DNA of 57,030 bases, from contig JAZDIP010000016.1 in assembly GCA_043804925.1 (NCBI GenBank), positions 1-57,030 of the forward strand, in the 5' to 3' direction. This stretch comes from ChocPot-Mid sp043804925 (lineage in GTDB: Bacteria > Bacteroidota > Ignavibacteria > Kapaibacteriales > UBA2268). Position 1 is the first letter of the stretch; each line of letters opens with the position of its first letter. Below, piece after piece: positions 8,051 through 16,992 of this stretch. The notes under the pieces are model-generated. The model searched no databases. It was given only the letters and a program-made list of their open reading frames with translations, and had not been told where the DNA came from. The position numbers and the translations under genes were made by a program.

Positions 8051-9901
8051 TTATTTAAAAACAATACCATCTAATACCTTAAAAACTGTTTGAATCCTAC
8101 CAAATGGTGCTGAAATCTGAACACCTTGTATGGCTTCTTTCATATCTTCTAGTGTTTCTCTTGCAATTAAAATTCCCTCCTGCAAACTCTTTTCTTTACT
8201 ATCCTCTACATTTCTCATTCTTTCCATTAAGTTTTCGGGAACATTACATCCCGGAACTTCATTGTTCATGAATTCGGCATTTCTAATTGAAGTAAGTGGC
8301 CACAGACCGGCAACTAAAGGTCTTCGGATATGCTCTATTCTTTTAATAAATTTTTCGAGAATATTCAAATCAAAAACCGGTTGAGTAATAATAAACTCAG
8401 CACCTGCATCAATTTTCCATTCGAGCCGTTTAATTTCCTCGTCCAAATTAATCGCTCCGGGATTAGCTCCCACACCAACAAAAAATGCAGAGGGTTTACC
8501 AATCGGATTTCCTGCAATATCCAAACCATGATTTAATCTGCTTAAAATGTTAACCAAGCCAATCGAATCAACATCAAAAACACCGGTAGCATCAGGATAA
8601 TTCCCGAGTTTCGGCGGGTCACCTGTAATAGCTAAAATATTTTTTATACCTAAAGCAGAAGCACCTAAAAGGTCTGATTGAATACCAATAACGTTTCTGT
8701 CCCTGCAAACATAATGCAGAACTGCTTCTATACCAACATCCCTTTGAATTTGTATAGCTAAAGACAAAGCCGACATTCTTGCACTTGCACGCGGTCCGTC
8801 GGGAATATTGATTGCATCAATGCCTTGGTAATACAAATTTCTCGCTTTTTCTATTTCATTAGATGCAGAAACACCATGTGGTGCGAGGAGTTCAACTAAT
8901 TTTATAAACAATCCGTTTTTAATCCTGCTCGCGAGCCGTGACTTGTTTTCCTGTTCAATCACCTTAACATCAGGTAATTCGAATGATTTTATCTGTGCAA
9001 AACTTATTTTTTTATATGTAGGTCTTATTGCATTAATAGCATTTCTCATTGCTTTAATATGCTCAGGATTTGTACCGCAACAACCACCTATTACATTTGC
9101 TCCGCTTTGTATAAAATGTTTTGCATATTCACCAAGATATTCGGGAGAAGTCATGTAAATATTTCTGCCATCAATATTTCTTGGTTTTCCTGCATTCGGC
9201 ATCACGGATATTGGGAGATTTGTTAATGTTCTTGCTTTCTCCAGCCAATTTAACATACGATGAGGGCCTACTGTACAATTCACACCAATAACATCAGCAC
9301 CAAATGATTCAAGTTCTTTAACAAAAACTTCGGGAGATGCCCCGGTCAAAGAATTCCCGGCTTCGTCAATCGTCATTAATCCGATAATTGGTAAATCACT
9401 TATGTTCCGTACTGCTTTGACGGCTTGTCTTAATTCTTCCGGGTAAATAAATGTTTCCAAAACAAATAAATCTACACCGCCATCAAGTAATGCTTTTGCT
9501 TGTTCGGTAAAAGCTTCAACAGCTTCTTCCCTGGAAAGAGGACCAAGTGGCTCCATCTGAATACCTAAAGGTCCAATAGCACCGGCAACAAAAGTATCCT
9601 CTCCCGCTATCTCATTTGCTAACCTTGCGGCTTCATAATTAATTTGATAGACTTTATCCTGCAACTGATGATGTTTAAGTTTGTAAAGATTCGCACCAAA
9701 AGTATTTGTTTCAAGAACGTCAGCTCCGGCTTTTTTATAATCCGTATGTATTTGCTTTATCAAAGCAGGATTAGAGAGATTCAGTTCATCATAGCATTTA
9801 TTTATGAAAACACCTCTTTTATATATTTCAGTACCCATCGCTCCGTCAAAGAGAATGGGCTTCAAATTTAATTCCTTTAAAAAATCTTTTTTTGTTATCA
9901 T
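8051..9901 (-). CDS. Homocysteine S-methyltransferase / methylenetetrahydrofolate reductase fusion
   Basis: A two-domain protein of 616 residues, like Bacillus YitJ. Residues 1 to about 290 are a zinc homocysteine S-methyltransferase: FDGAMGTEI at 18-26, C209 in GVNCTVG, and C274-C275 in GGCCGTNPEH bind zinc. Residues from about 330 are a 5,10-methylenetetrahydrofolate reductase TIM barrel with the GDPPKLG flavin/folate region and FIITQPVFD. One polypeptide would make methyl-tetrahydrofolate and pass the methyl group to homocysteine. The cobalamin domain of MetH is not in this window, so methionine formation may need another subunit. No S-adenosylmethionine riboswitch is visible upstream. Confidence 0.93.
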   Translation of the reverse strand: MITKKDFLKELNLKPILFDGAMGTEIYKRGVFINKCYDELNLSNPALIKQIHTDYKKAGADVLETNTFGANLYKLKHHQLQDKVYQINYEAARLANEIAGEDTFVAGAIGPLGIQMEPLGPLSREEAVEAFTEQAKALLDGGVDLFVLETFIYPEELRQAVKAVRNISDLPIIGLMTIDEAGNSLTGASPEVFVKELESFGADVIGVNCTVGPHRMLNWLEKARTLTNLPISVMPNAGKPRNIDGRNIYMTSPEYLGEYAKHFIQSGANVIGGCCGTNPEHIKAMRNAINAIRPTYKKISFAQIKSFELPDVKVIEQENKSRLASRIKNGLFIKLVELLAPHGVSASNEIEKARNLYYQGIDAINIPDGPRASARMSALSLAIQIQRDVGIEAVLHYVCRDRNVIGIQSDLLGASALGIKNILAITGDPPKLGNYPDATGVFDVDSIGLVNILSRLNHGLDIAGNPIGKPSAFFVGVGANPGAINLDEEIKRLEWKIDAGAEFIITQPVFDLNILEKFIKRIEHIRRPLVAGLWPLTSIRNAEFMNNEVPGCNVPENLMERMRNVEDSKEKSLQEGILIARETLEDMKEAIQGVQISAPFGRIQTVFKVLDGIVFK

Positions 9902-10229
9902 TTCGTACTTTAATTTTTATTTATACAAAAATAACGAAAAAACATCACTAATAATTTATAACACATTTTGGTTACATCCCCGCTCCTATTTCTTTAGTAT
10001 AATTATACAGTTTAAGTAATTGTATTCTTATGATTTAAAAAAATTATCAAATTATCAATACAACTTTGTTTTTTTATGGATTCAATGTTTTTCCATATAT
10101 TTGAAGTTTACAAAAATTTATATTAAAGAATAGTAATTAAATTATATTTATTCAATTTTTACTTTACAATTTTTGTAAAAATATATTGATAATGAAAAAT
10201 ATTTTTTTTGTATATAAAGGAATAATGAA
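9902..10229. other. Intergenic region between divergent genes
   Basis: These 328 AT-rich bases separate the methyltransferase-MTHFR gene (minus) from ackA (plus) and must hold both promoters. I see no riboswitch, hairpin terminator, repeat or convincing small gene here. AAAGGA at 10217-10222 is the ackA ribosome binding site. Confidence 0.6.
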
Positions 10230-11480
10230 ATGAACGTAATTGTTTTTAATTGTGGAAGTTCTTCGATGAAATTTCAAATCATTGATACTGATATTGAAAA
10301 AATCGAGAAGGACAAAGATATCCAACTCGCCAAAGGATTAATCGAAAGATTGGGAAGCCAATCATTGATAACTTTTCAGGCAGAAGGAAAACAAACTATA
10401 AAAGAAGCTCTTCCACTGCGAGACCACAGAGCGGCTCTTAATTATATTATGAAATGGGTAGCTTCTCCCGAATCTGAAATTCCGGGAATTAATGGTTTGG
10501 AAGATATTCACGCTATTGGACACAGAGTTGTTCACGGTGGAGAAAAGTTCAAAAGTTCTTGCCGTATTGACAACGAAGTTATTAAAGGAATCGAGGATTG
10601 TATTGATTTGGCTCCCTTACACAATCCGGCAAATTTAAAAGGCATATATGCCGCACGGGAAATTTTCGGACCAAGCGTGCCACAAGTAGCGGTTTTTGAT
10701 ACCGCATTTCATTCGACAATGCCCGAAACTGTTTATCTTTATGCTATACCCTACCAACTGTACAGAAGATTTAAAATCAGGAAATATGGCTTTCATGGAA
10801 CATCGCATCGCTATATTGCTTACCGTTACAGGGTTCTTACAAATACGAAAAGGGAAAACTGTAACATCATTACTCTCCATTTAGGAAATGGTTCATCTGC
10901 ATGCGCCATCAAAGCAGGGGATTCAATAGCTACATCAATGGGATTTACTCCTCTGGAGGGTTTGGTTATGGGTACTCGTTGCGGTGATATCGACCCTACA
11001 GTTATTGAATATCTTTCTCATAAAGAAGGTGCTTCGATTGATGAAGTTTTTTCAATATTAAATAAAAGGTCAGGTGTTCTTGGTATTTCCGGTTTGACAA
11101 ATGATATGAGGGATTTACTTGAAGAAGTTGAAGAACATCAGGACAGACGCGCTAAATTAGCAGTTGATATGTTCTGCGAAAGAATTAAAAAATATATTGG
11201 TGCTTATATTGCATCTATGAATTGTTGTGATGCTATTTGTTTTTCTGCAGGTATCGGTGAAAACTCTGCACAAATTCGCGAAAGAACTTGTGAAAATCTT
11301 GATTTTCTTGGTATAAAACTCGACCCAAAACTTAACAAACAAGCTGCCGGTGGTAAAGAAATGAAGATTAGCACTGAAGATAGCAAAATTGCAGTTTATG
11401 TAATTCCAACAAATGAGGAACTTGTTTTCGCTAGGGATACTGTTCGCGTTGTATTAAATATACCGAAACCTTGGCATTAA
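10230..11480 (+). CDS. ackA: Acetate kinase
   Basis: AckA makes ATP and acetate from acetyl phosphate. The 416 residues fit the family (about 400). The ASKHA-fold motifs are present: NCGSSSMKFQ at the N-terminus (phosphate 1), GHRVVHGGEKF, VFDTAFHSTMP, YGFHGTSHRY and ITLHLGNGSSACAI (phosphate 2), and FSAGIGENS (adenosine). The ribosome site AAAGGA lies 7 bases upstream. pta follows after 78 bases, so acetyl-CoA to acetate conversion is encoded together, at the head of the ack-pta-lyase-ptb-buk cluster. Confidence 0.97.
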   Translation: MNVIVFNCGSSSMKFQIIDTDIEKIEKDKDIQLAKGLIERLGSQSLITFQAEGKQTIKEALPLRDHRAALNYIMKWVASPESEIPGINGLEDIHAIGHRVVHGGEKFKSSCRIDNEVIKGIEDCIDLAPLHNPANLKGIYAAREIFGPSVPQVAVFDTAFHSTMPETVYLYAIPYQLYRRFKIRKYGFHGTSHRYIAYRYRVLTNTKRENCNIITLHLGNGSSACAIKAGDSIATSMGFTPLEGLVMGTRCGDIDPTVIEYLSHKEGASIDEVFSILNKRSGVLGISGLTNDMRDLLEEVEEHQDRRAKLAVDMFCERIKKYIGAYIASMNCCDAICFSAGIGENSAQIRERTCENLDFLGIKLDPKLNKQAAGGKEMKISTEDSKIAVYVIPTNEELVFARDTVRVVLNIPKPWH

Positions 11481-11483
11481 AAT

Positions 11484-11507
11484 AATTACTAATTACTAAT
11501 TATTAAT
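11484..11507. repeat. 7-base repeat array AATTACT between ackA and pta
   Basis: Units AATTACT, AATTACT and AATTATT plus AAT lie 4 bases after the ackA stop. This is the same repeat family as the arrays at 182, 12542 and 21538. Confidence 0.6.
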
Positions 11508-11558
11508 ATAAATTTAATAATATTTCAAAATATAATGTAAATAATTTAGGATAATAAT

Positions 11559-12539
11559 ATGAATGAATTTATAAATTCTATTAGGTCGAAAGCTAAAAAC
11601 AGGAATTATACAGTAGCTTTCCCAGATGCTGATGATGTGAGGACATTAAGAGCATCATTAGTTTTGATGAACGAAAAAATTTCACAGCCCGTATTGGTTG
11701 GGAATCCGGAAAAAATCGTAAAAGTTGCAAATGTTAACCATCTTGATATTTCAGGTATCACCATTTATAATCCCGGAGATTCGGATTTATCCGATGAATT
11801 TTCAAACCTTCTTTTTGAAAAGCGTAAATCAAAAGGAATGACAATCGAACAAGCAAAAGAAACCATTAAAGACCCTCTTTACTTTGCAGGACTGCTACTT
11901 GAGACAGACAGGGTAAAAGCAGTTGTTGGAGGTAATGTTTCCTCGACGGGAAATGTAATGAGAGCCGCCATTCATACTGTCGGGGTTGCTGAAGGTATTT
12001 CTATTGTCAGCAGTTTCTTTGTAATGGTATTCCCAAACAAACTATTATGTTTTGCCGATTGTGCAGTCAATCCCGACCCAACTGAAGCACAACTTGCAGA
12101 TATTGCAATATCCTCCGCAAGAAATTTCAAAGCTGTTACGGGAGAAGAACCAAGAGTTGCTATGCTTTCATTTTCAACTAACGGCAGTGCAGAGCATCCC
12201 GATGTTGAAAAAGTTCAAAATGCTACAAAATTAGTGAAAGAAAAAGCTCCCGACATTCCTACTGATGGAGAAATGCAGCTTGATGCCGCTGTTATCCCAT
12301 CTATCGGAGAAAGAAAATTCCCCGGTTCACCGGTTGCCGGAAAAGCTAACGTTTTAGTTTTCCCTGACCTAAATTCAGGAAATATCGGGTACAAACTTAC
12401 AGAACGCTTAGCCGGTGCCGAAGCGGTTGGTCCGATAGTACAGGGTTTGAGAAAACCTTTTTGCGATTTGTCAAGAGGTTGCAGTGCTGACGATATGGTT
12501 AATGTTGCAGCCATTTGTACTTTGATGGCAAAAGCGTAA
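11559..12539 (+). CDS. pta: Phosphate acetyltransferase
   Basis: This enzyme exchanges CoA for phosphate on acetyl-CoA, giving the acetyl phosphate used by AckA. Its 326 residues are a single PTA_PTB domain without the regulatory N-terminal domains of E. coli Pta. Recognisable stretches are VAFPDADDVRTLRAS, AVVGGNVSSTGNVMRAAIHTVG, NPDPTEAQLADIA, MLSFSTNGSAEHPDVEKV and NVLVFPDLNSGNIGYKLTERLAGAEAVGPI. It is more like acetyl- than butyryl-specific enzymes, and the gene after the lyase is the butyryl-type paralogue. Confidence 0.95.
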   Translation: MNEFINSIRSKAKNRNYTVAFPDADDVRTLRASLVLMNEKISQPVLVGNPEKIVKVANVNHLDISGITIYNPGDSDLSDEFSNLLFEKRKSKGMTIEQAKETIKDPLYFAGLLLETDRVKAVVGGNVSSTGNVMRAAIHTVGVAEGISIVSSFFVMVFPNKLLCFADCAVNPDPTEAQLADIAISSARNFKAVTGEEPRVAMLSFSTNGSAEHPDVEKVQNATKLVKEKAPDIPTDGEMQLDAAVIPSIGERKFPGSPVAGKANVLVFPDLNSGNIGYKLTERLAGAEAVGPIVQGLRKPFCDLSRGCSADDMVNVAAICTLMAKA

Positions 12540-12541
12540 TT

Positions 12542-12580
12542 AATTACTAATTACCAATTACCAATTACTAATTACTAATT
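12542..12580. repeat. 7-base repeat array AATTACT/AATTACC between pta and the ammonia-lyase
   Basis: Five exact-register units (AATTACT, AATTACC, AATTACC, AATTACT, AATTACT) and a partial AATT fill most of the 56-base gap. A T-run and AGGTTTGAG, which holds the downstream ribosome site, come next. Confidence 0.75.
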
Positions 12581-12595
12581 TTTTTTAGGTTTGAG

Positions 12596-14119
12596 ATGAG
12601 TATTGTTTTAAATGGTGCAGATTTGACCATTGATAAAGTTGTTAAAGTTGCAAGGAATAATGAAAAGGTTGAACTTCATCAGTCATCAATCGAAAAAATA
12701 CATAAATGCCGTGCAATGCTCGAAAAGAAAATTCAGGCACACGAAATAATGTATGGAGTTAATACAGGAATAGGTGAATTCTCAGAGATTGTTTTAAATG
12801 ATGACCAGGTTAAGGATTTTCAAAAATATCTTATTTACAACCATTCCGCCGGAATTGGCGACTCTGCTCCAATCGAGTATGTCCGCGGTGCAATGACCGG
12901 AAGGGCTAATGTCCACGCTCATGGTAATTCAGGTTGCCGTATTGAGATTACCCAAACATTGATTGAGATGCTGAACAAAGGTGTTACACCTTTTGTTTGT
13001 CAAAAAGGTTCTGTTGGTGCCTGCGGTGATTTGGCTCCTATGTCGCAAATCGCCTTGTTGATGATGGGTGAAGGAGAAGCATATTTTGAGGGTGAAAAAT
13101 ATCCTGGAAAAATAGCATTTGAAAAAGCCGGTATACAAATACCCGGATTGCAGGCACGTGATGGACTGGCAACGATAAATGGTTCAAATCTCCTGACCGC
13201 AATGAGTGCCTTACAACTTTTTGACTTCAACAGATTGCTTAAGCATGCCGAAATTGCGGCTGCTATGTCACTCGAAGCATTGCTTGCAAACATGAAACCT
13301 TATGATATTAGAATTCATGAAATCAGGGGATTTAAAGGTTCTCAAAGAAGTGCAAAAGCAATTATGAAACTCCTTCAGGAAAGTGACCTTGTTACAGGTA
13401 AAATGAAGACAAAAGTTCAGGATGCTTATTCAATGCGTTCAACACCACAGGTTATTGGTGCCGCACATGATGCTTTGAGATGGGCTCGCTCTCAGGTTGA
13501 AACTGAATTAAACGGTGTTGGGGATAATCCTATTTTCATACCTGACGATAATGTTGTCCTTTCAGGAGCTAATTTTCAGGGAACTCCCGTTTCATTGCCA
13601 ATGGATATGGCAGGTGCTTCGATTACAATGGTCAGTGTTCTTTCCGAAAGAAGATTGAACCGTCTTTTGAATCCTGCTCTGAGTGTTGGTTTACCGGCAT
13701 TTCTCACAAAGGGTGCAGGTATGTTCTCAGGTATGATGTTAAGCCAATATACTGCAGATATGTTGATAGTCGAGCAAAGAATATTGTCAACACCTGCATC
13801 TATTCAATCAATTCCTGCTGCAGCAGACCAGGAAGATTTCGTTTCAATGGGTATGAATACAGCTATTAAAAACGGACAAATACTCGATAATGCTTATGGT
13901 GTAATAGGAATCGAACTTATGGCAGCTGCTCAGGCACTTGATTTCCGTGAATATAATTTTGGCAAAGGAGTCAAAATAGCAAAGGAATTAATCAGAGAAC
14001 ACATTGAGTTTCTTGATATTGACAGGCCATTATACAAAGACCATACTGTTATGAAAGAATTGGTAAAGTCAGGTAAAATACTCGATGCAGTTGAATCTGA
14101 AATTGGAAGTTTGGAATAA
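12596..14119 (+). CDS. hutH: Histidine/aromatic amino-acid ammonia-lyase with an Ala-Cys-Gly cofactor triad
   Basis: A 507-residue member of the MIO-dependent lyase family, which eliminates ammonia from histidine (to urocanate) or from aromatic amino acids. Family landmarks: Y53 in MYGVNTGIG, H83 in NHSAGIG (the position that contacts the imidazole in histidine lyases), GSVGACGDLAP at 138-148, and QEDFVSMG near the C-terminus. The self-forming MIO cofactor normally comes from Ala-Ser-Gly; here codons 142-144 read GCC TGC GGT, Ala-Cys-Gly. Cys is known to replace Ser at this position in Pseudomonas HutH with activity kept. No hutU or hutI is near. The gene sits between pta and ptb-buk, so substrate (His, Tyr or Phe) is uncertain. 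Confidence 0.85.
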   Translation: MSIVLNGADLTIDKVVKVARNNEKVELHQSSIEKIHKCRAMLEKKIQAHEIMYGVNTGIGEFSEIVLNDDQVKDFQKYLIYNHSAGIGDSAPIEYVRGAMTGRANVHAHGNSGCRIEITQTLIEMLNKGVTPFVCQKGSVGACGDLAPMSQIALLMMGEGEAYFEGEKYPGKIAFEKAGIQIPGLQARDGLATINGSNLLTAMSALQLFDFNRLLKHAEIAAAMSLEALLANMKPYDIRIHEIRGFKGSQRSAKAIMKLLQESDLVTGKMKTKVQDAYSMRSTPQVIGAAHDALRWARSQVETELNGVGDNPIFIPDDNVVLSGANFQGTPVSLPMDMAGASITMVSVLSERRLNRLLNPALSVGLPAFLTKGAGMFSGMMLSQYTADMLIVEQRILSTPASIQSIPAAADQEDFVSMGMNTAIKNGQILDNAYGVIGIELMAAAQALDFREYNFGKGVKIAKELIREHIEFLDIDRPLYKDHTVMKELVKSGKILDAVESEIGSLE

Positions 14120-14135
14120 TTATTTGGAGCATTAT

Positions 14136-15032
14136 ATGATTCTAAAATCATTAAATACATTTATCGAAATCGCAAAAGGTAAACAGAAAAAGAAAATTGC
14201 AGTTGCTGCCGCAGAGGACCAACCGGTCTTGGAAGCAGTTGCTAATGCCATTAAGGATGGAATTTGTGATGCAATATTAGTCGGCAACAAATCCGAAATA
14301 GAAAAAATCGCAGAGAATCTAAATTTTGATTTGTCAAAAGTTGAGATTATTGATGAAATCAATCCGGCTTTTTCATGTAGAATAGCAGTTCAGTTGGTCA
14401 GGGAACATAAAGCACATATTTTAATGAAGGGTATGGTAGGAACTGCTGATTTTCTAAGAGCAATTCTCGATAAAGAAATTGGCTTGAGAAGTGGAAAACT
14501 ACTTAGCCACATCGGATTTTTTGAATCTCCGAATTATCACAAGCTAATTGCTTTGACAGATGTTGCACAAAATATTGCTCCAACATTGGATGAGAAAGTT
14601 GCCATATTAAAAAATGCAGTTAATTTGTATCATAGATTGGGTGTCGAGATTCCTAAAGTCGCAGTATTAGCTGCCGTTGAAACGGTTAATGAGAAAATGC
14701 CTGCAACATTAGATGCAGCTTTATTGACAATGATGAATAAAAGAAAACAAATTAAAGGTTGTATTGTTGACGGTCCTCTTGCTTTCGATAATGCAGTTTC
14801 AGAAGAAGCAACAAACCATAAGGGTATCGAAAGTGATGTTGCCGGTGATGCGGATTTGCTTTTAGTCCCCAATATCGAAGCAGGTAATGTTCTTTATAAA
14901 AGCTTCACTTATTTTGGGAATGCTGTTGTCGCTGCTATTATTATTGGTGCTTCTGCTCCAATAGTATTAACTTCACGGGCAGATTCGGACAGAAGTAAAA
15001 TGATGTCAATAGCTTTAGCAGCATCATATTAA
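14136..15032 (+). CDS. ptb: Phosphate butyryltransferase
   Basis: A 298-residue PTA_PTB enzyme of the butyryl class, converting butyryl-CoA (or a branched acyl-CoA) to the acyl phosphate. It has VAAAEDQPVLEAV, HILMKGMVGTADFLRAILDKEIGLR, SHIGFFE, LTDVAQNIAPTLDEK and VPNIEAGNVLYKSFTYFGNA, all typical of Ptb. The start at 14136 follows the ribosome site TTTGGAG at 14123-14129. A longer in-frame start at 14085 would overlap the lyase gene and is rejected. It is 16 bases from the lyase stop. butyrate kinase follows. Confidence 0.93.
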   Translation: MILKSLNTFIEIAKGKQKKKIAVAAAEDQPVLEAVANAIKDGICDAILVGNKSEIEKIAENLNFDLSKVEIIDEINPAFSCRIAVQLVREHKAHILMKGMVGTADFLRAILDKEIGLRSGKLLSHIGFFESPNYHKLIALTDVAQNIAPTLDEKVAILKNAVNLYHRLGVEIPKVAVLAAVETVNEKMPATLDAALLTMMNKRKQIKGCIVDGPLAFDNAVSEEATNHKGIESDVAGDADLLLVPNIEAGNVLYKSFTYFGNAVVAAIIIGASAPIVLTSRADSDRSKMMSIALAASY

Positions 15033-15040
15033 TTCACATG

Positions 15041-15067
15041 TTCAGTCAGTTATTACAACTGACTGAA
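15041..15067 (+). other. Perfect hairpin between ptb and buk
   Basis: TTCAGTCAGTT and AACTGACTGAA form an 11-bp perfect stem with the loop ATTAC in the 51-base gap. The following bases are AATTAATTC rather than a T-run, so it is not a standard terminator. It may stabilise the upstream message or adjust the ptb:buk ratio. Confidence 0.7.
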
Positions 15068-15083
15068 AATTAATTCAAAAAAA

Positions 15084-16160
15084 ATGATTATGAGAATATT
15101 AGCTATAAATCCGGGTTCGACTTCCACAAAGATTTCAGTCTTCGATGACCTATCGGAAATTTTCACTCAAACAATCCGGCATAGTTCCGATGAATTATCT
15201 GAATACAACAAAATAATTGAACAGTACGAATTCAGAAAAAAAATATTGATAGAAGTGCTGGAGCAGGAAAAAATTCCCGTCAAATCTATTGGCGTTGTGG
15301 TGGGAAGAGGGGGTCTGCTTAAGCCCATACCTGGCGGTGTTTACAAAGTAAACGATACGCTAGTTGAGGATTTAAAAAAAGAAATTTTAGGGGAACATGC
15401 TTCAAACTTAGGTGGAATTTTAGCCCGCTGTATTGCCCGGGAAGCAGGAGAAAATGTTGATGCATATATTGTTGACCCTGTTGTGGTTGATGAAATGGAT
15501 GATATCGCAAGACCTTCAGGATGTCCTGAATTACCCAGAATAAGTATTTTTCATGCACTAAATCAAAAAGCTGTTGCAAGAAGATACGCAAGAGAAATCG
15601 GTAAAAAATATGAAGATTTAAATTTGATTGTGGTACACCTTGGTGGAGGTATAACTGTTGGTGCTCACAAACAAGGTAGAGTAATAGATGTTAATAACGG
15701 ACTTGATGGTGAAGGACCTTTCTCTCCTGAAAGAGCAGGGACTGTTCCTGTCGGTGCCTTAATTAAGCTATGTTTTTCGATGAAATACGAATTCCATGAA
15801 GTCAGAAAAATGGTAACCGGTAAAGGCGGATTGGTAGCTTATCTCGGTACAAACAATGCCAATGAAGTTGAAAAAAACATACTGATTGGTAACAAAAAAA
15901 ATAAGATAATCTACGAAAGCATGGCTTATCAAATTGCGAAAGATATTGGTGCATACTCCACCGTATTGAAGGGTAAAATTGATGCTATTCTTATAACCGG
16001 TGGTTTGGCTCGTTCCGAAATGCTAACTGGCTGGATTAGCGAAAGAACATCATTTATTGCACCGATACATGTTTATCCGGGAGAGGATGAAATGCAGGCT
16101 CTTGCAGAAGGTGTTTATTATGCCTTGAAAGGTGAGCAGGAAGTTAAGGAGTACTTGTGA
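15084..16160 (+). CDS. buk: Butyrate kinase
   Basis: Butyrate kinase makes ATP and butyrate (or a branched-chain acid) from the acyl phosphate delivered by Ptb. The 358 residues match the family. Motifs: LAINPGSTSTKISVFDD at the N-terminus, VVGRGGLLKPIPGGVYKV, HALNQKAVARRYA, LIVVHLGGGITVGAHKQGRVIDVNNGLDGEGPF, and the C-terminal ITGGLARSE. ATG codons at 15084 and 15090 are both possible; homologues usually begin two residues before the ILAINPGS segment, slightly favouring 15090. No strong ribosome site precedes either, which suggests coupling to ptb through the hairpin region. Confidence 0.94.
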   Translation: MIMRILAINPGSTSTKISVFDDLSEIFTQTIRHSSDELSEYNKIIEQYEFRKKILIEVLEQEKIPVKSIGVVVGRGGLLKPIPGGVYKVNDTLVEDLKKEILGEHASNLGGILARCIAREAGENVDAYIVDPVVVDEMDDIARPSGCPELPRISIFHALNQKAVARRYAREIGKKYEDLNLIVVHLGGGITVGAHKQGRVIDVNNGLDGEGPFSPERAGTVPVGALIKLCFSMKYEFHEVRKMVTGKGGLVAYLGTNNANEVEKNILIGNKKNKIIYESMAYQIAKDIGAYSTVLKGKIDAILITGGLARSEMLTGWISERTSFIAPIHVYPGEDEMQALAEGVYYALKGEQEVKEYL

Positions 16161-16203
16161 GCAATAACATAATTATTTTTCAGTTAAAAACTAAATGAAA
16201 TAA

Positions 16204-16968
16204 ATGAAAACCAGATTCATAATTTTTATAATAATAATTTTCTCCGGATGCTCTTTATTTGGTCCATATAACGGAACTATATATAATGATATTTACTATC
16301 TTATAAAGAAAAATAAAGACAAGTATTACATTGATTTATTAGAAAGATACTTTATCGGTGATACATCATTAACTTCTGATGAGTACAAGATTGTTTATTA
16401 TGGTTCTTTTATAAAAAAAGAATTAGTTAAGGATTTATTAAAAACAAAACGGATTATATACTCTGAGAATGATTTTTGGAATAAAGTAAATAAAGAAGAT
16501 AAAACTGAGACAGATTACAACGAAATAGAAACAATTTTAAAAGATATAACGTTATCTTATCCTTTTAATCATTTATATTTATTATTCCTACAAAAAACTT
16601 ACTGGCATTTGAATAACGATTCATTAGAATTAAAAATTAGTAACAAAATTTCCAACTTAGTCAACATAATTCTAAAATCAGGTAAAGGTAACAATTCTGA
16701 TAGTCCCTATCAAGTAGTAAATATTAAAGATGAGTATTTCACTATTTATTTTCTTGGCTATGAATATTCAGGTTCCGTTGGTTTAGATGAAAATTTATGT
16801 GATATATTTAAAATTCAAAATAAAACAAGCAGTCGTTTAATTTGTTTTAAGGATTCAGAATTAATCAATAAGGAACCAAATTTAACTTCTACATTACTTC
16901 AAATGTTAAGACATCAAGTAGAATGGAAAAAGTTTTCCGAAAGATGGAAAATATATGAAAACTATTAA
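16204..16968 (+). CDS. DUF4919-like lipoprotein
   Basis: A protein of 254 residues beginning with a lipoprotein signal (MKTRFIIFIIIIFSGCSLF, Cys near residue 16). The body resembles the DUF4919 family of Bacteroidota: YYIDLLERYFIGDTSLTSDEYKIVYYGSFI early on, and TIYFLGYEYSGSVGLDENLCDIFKI later. The function of DUF4919 is not known. Codon use is AT-rich and the protein is Lys/Ile/Asn-rich. It follows buk by 43 bases but is not obviously part of that pathway. Confidence 0.75.
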   Translation: MKTRFIIFIIIIFSGCSLFGPYNGTIYNDIYYLIKKNKDKYYIDLLERYFIGDTSLTSDEYKIVYYGSFIKKELVKDLLKTKRIIYSENDFWNKVNKEDKTETDYNEIETILKDITLSYPFNHLYLLFLQKTYWHLNNDSLELKISNKISNLVNIILKSGKGNNSDSPYQVVNIKDEYFTIYFLGYEYSGSVGLDENLCDIFKIQNKTSSRLICFKDSELINKEPNLTSTLLQMLRHQVEWKKFSERWKIYENY

Positions 16969-16992
16969 TATAAAAAAATTCTTCTTTAGGTT

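Noticed and set aside
12215..13293. Minus-strand ORFs opposite pta and the ammonia-lyase
   Set aside because: They mirror conserved coding sequence and show no ribosome site or domain.
14085..14135. Longer start for phosphate butyryltransferase
   Set aside because: It overlaps the lyase gene and skips the good ribosome site before 14136.
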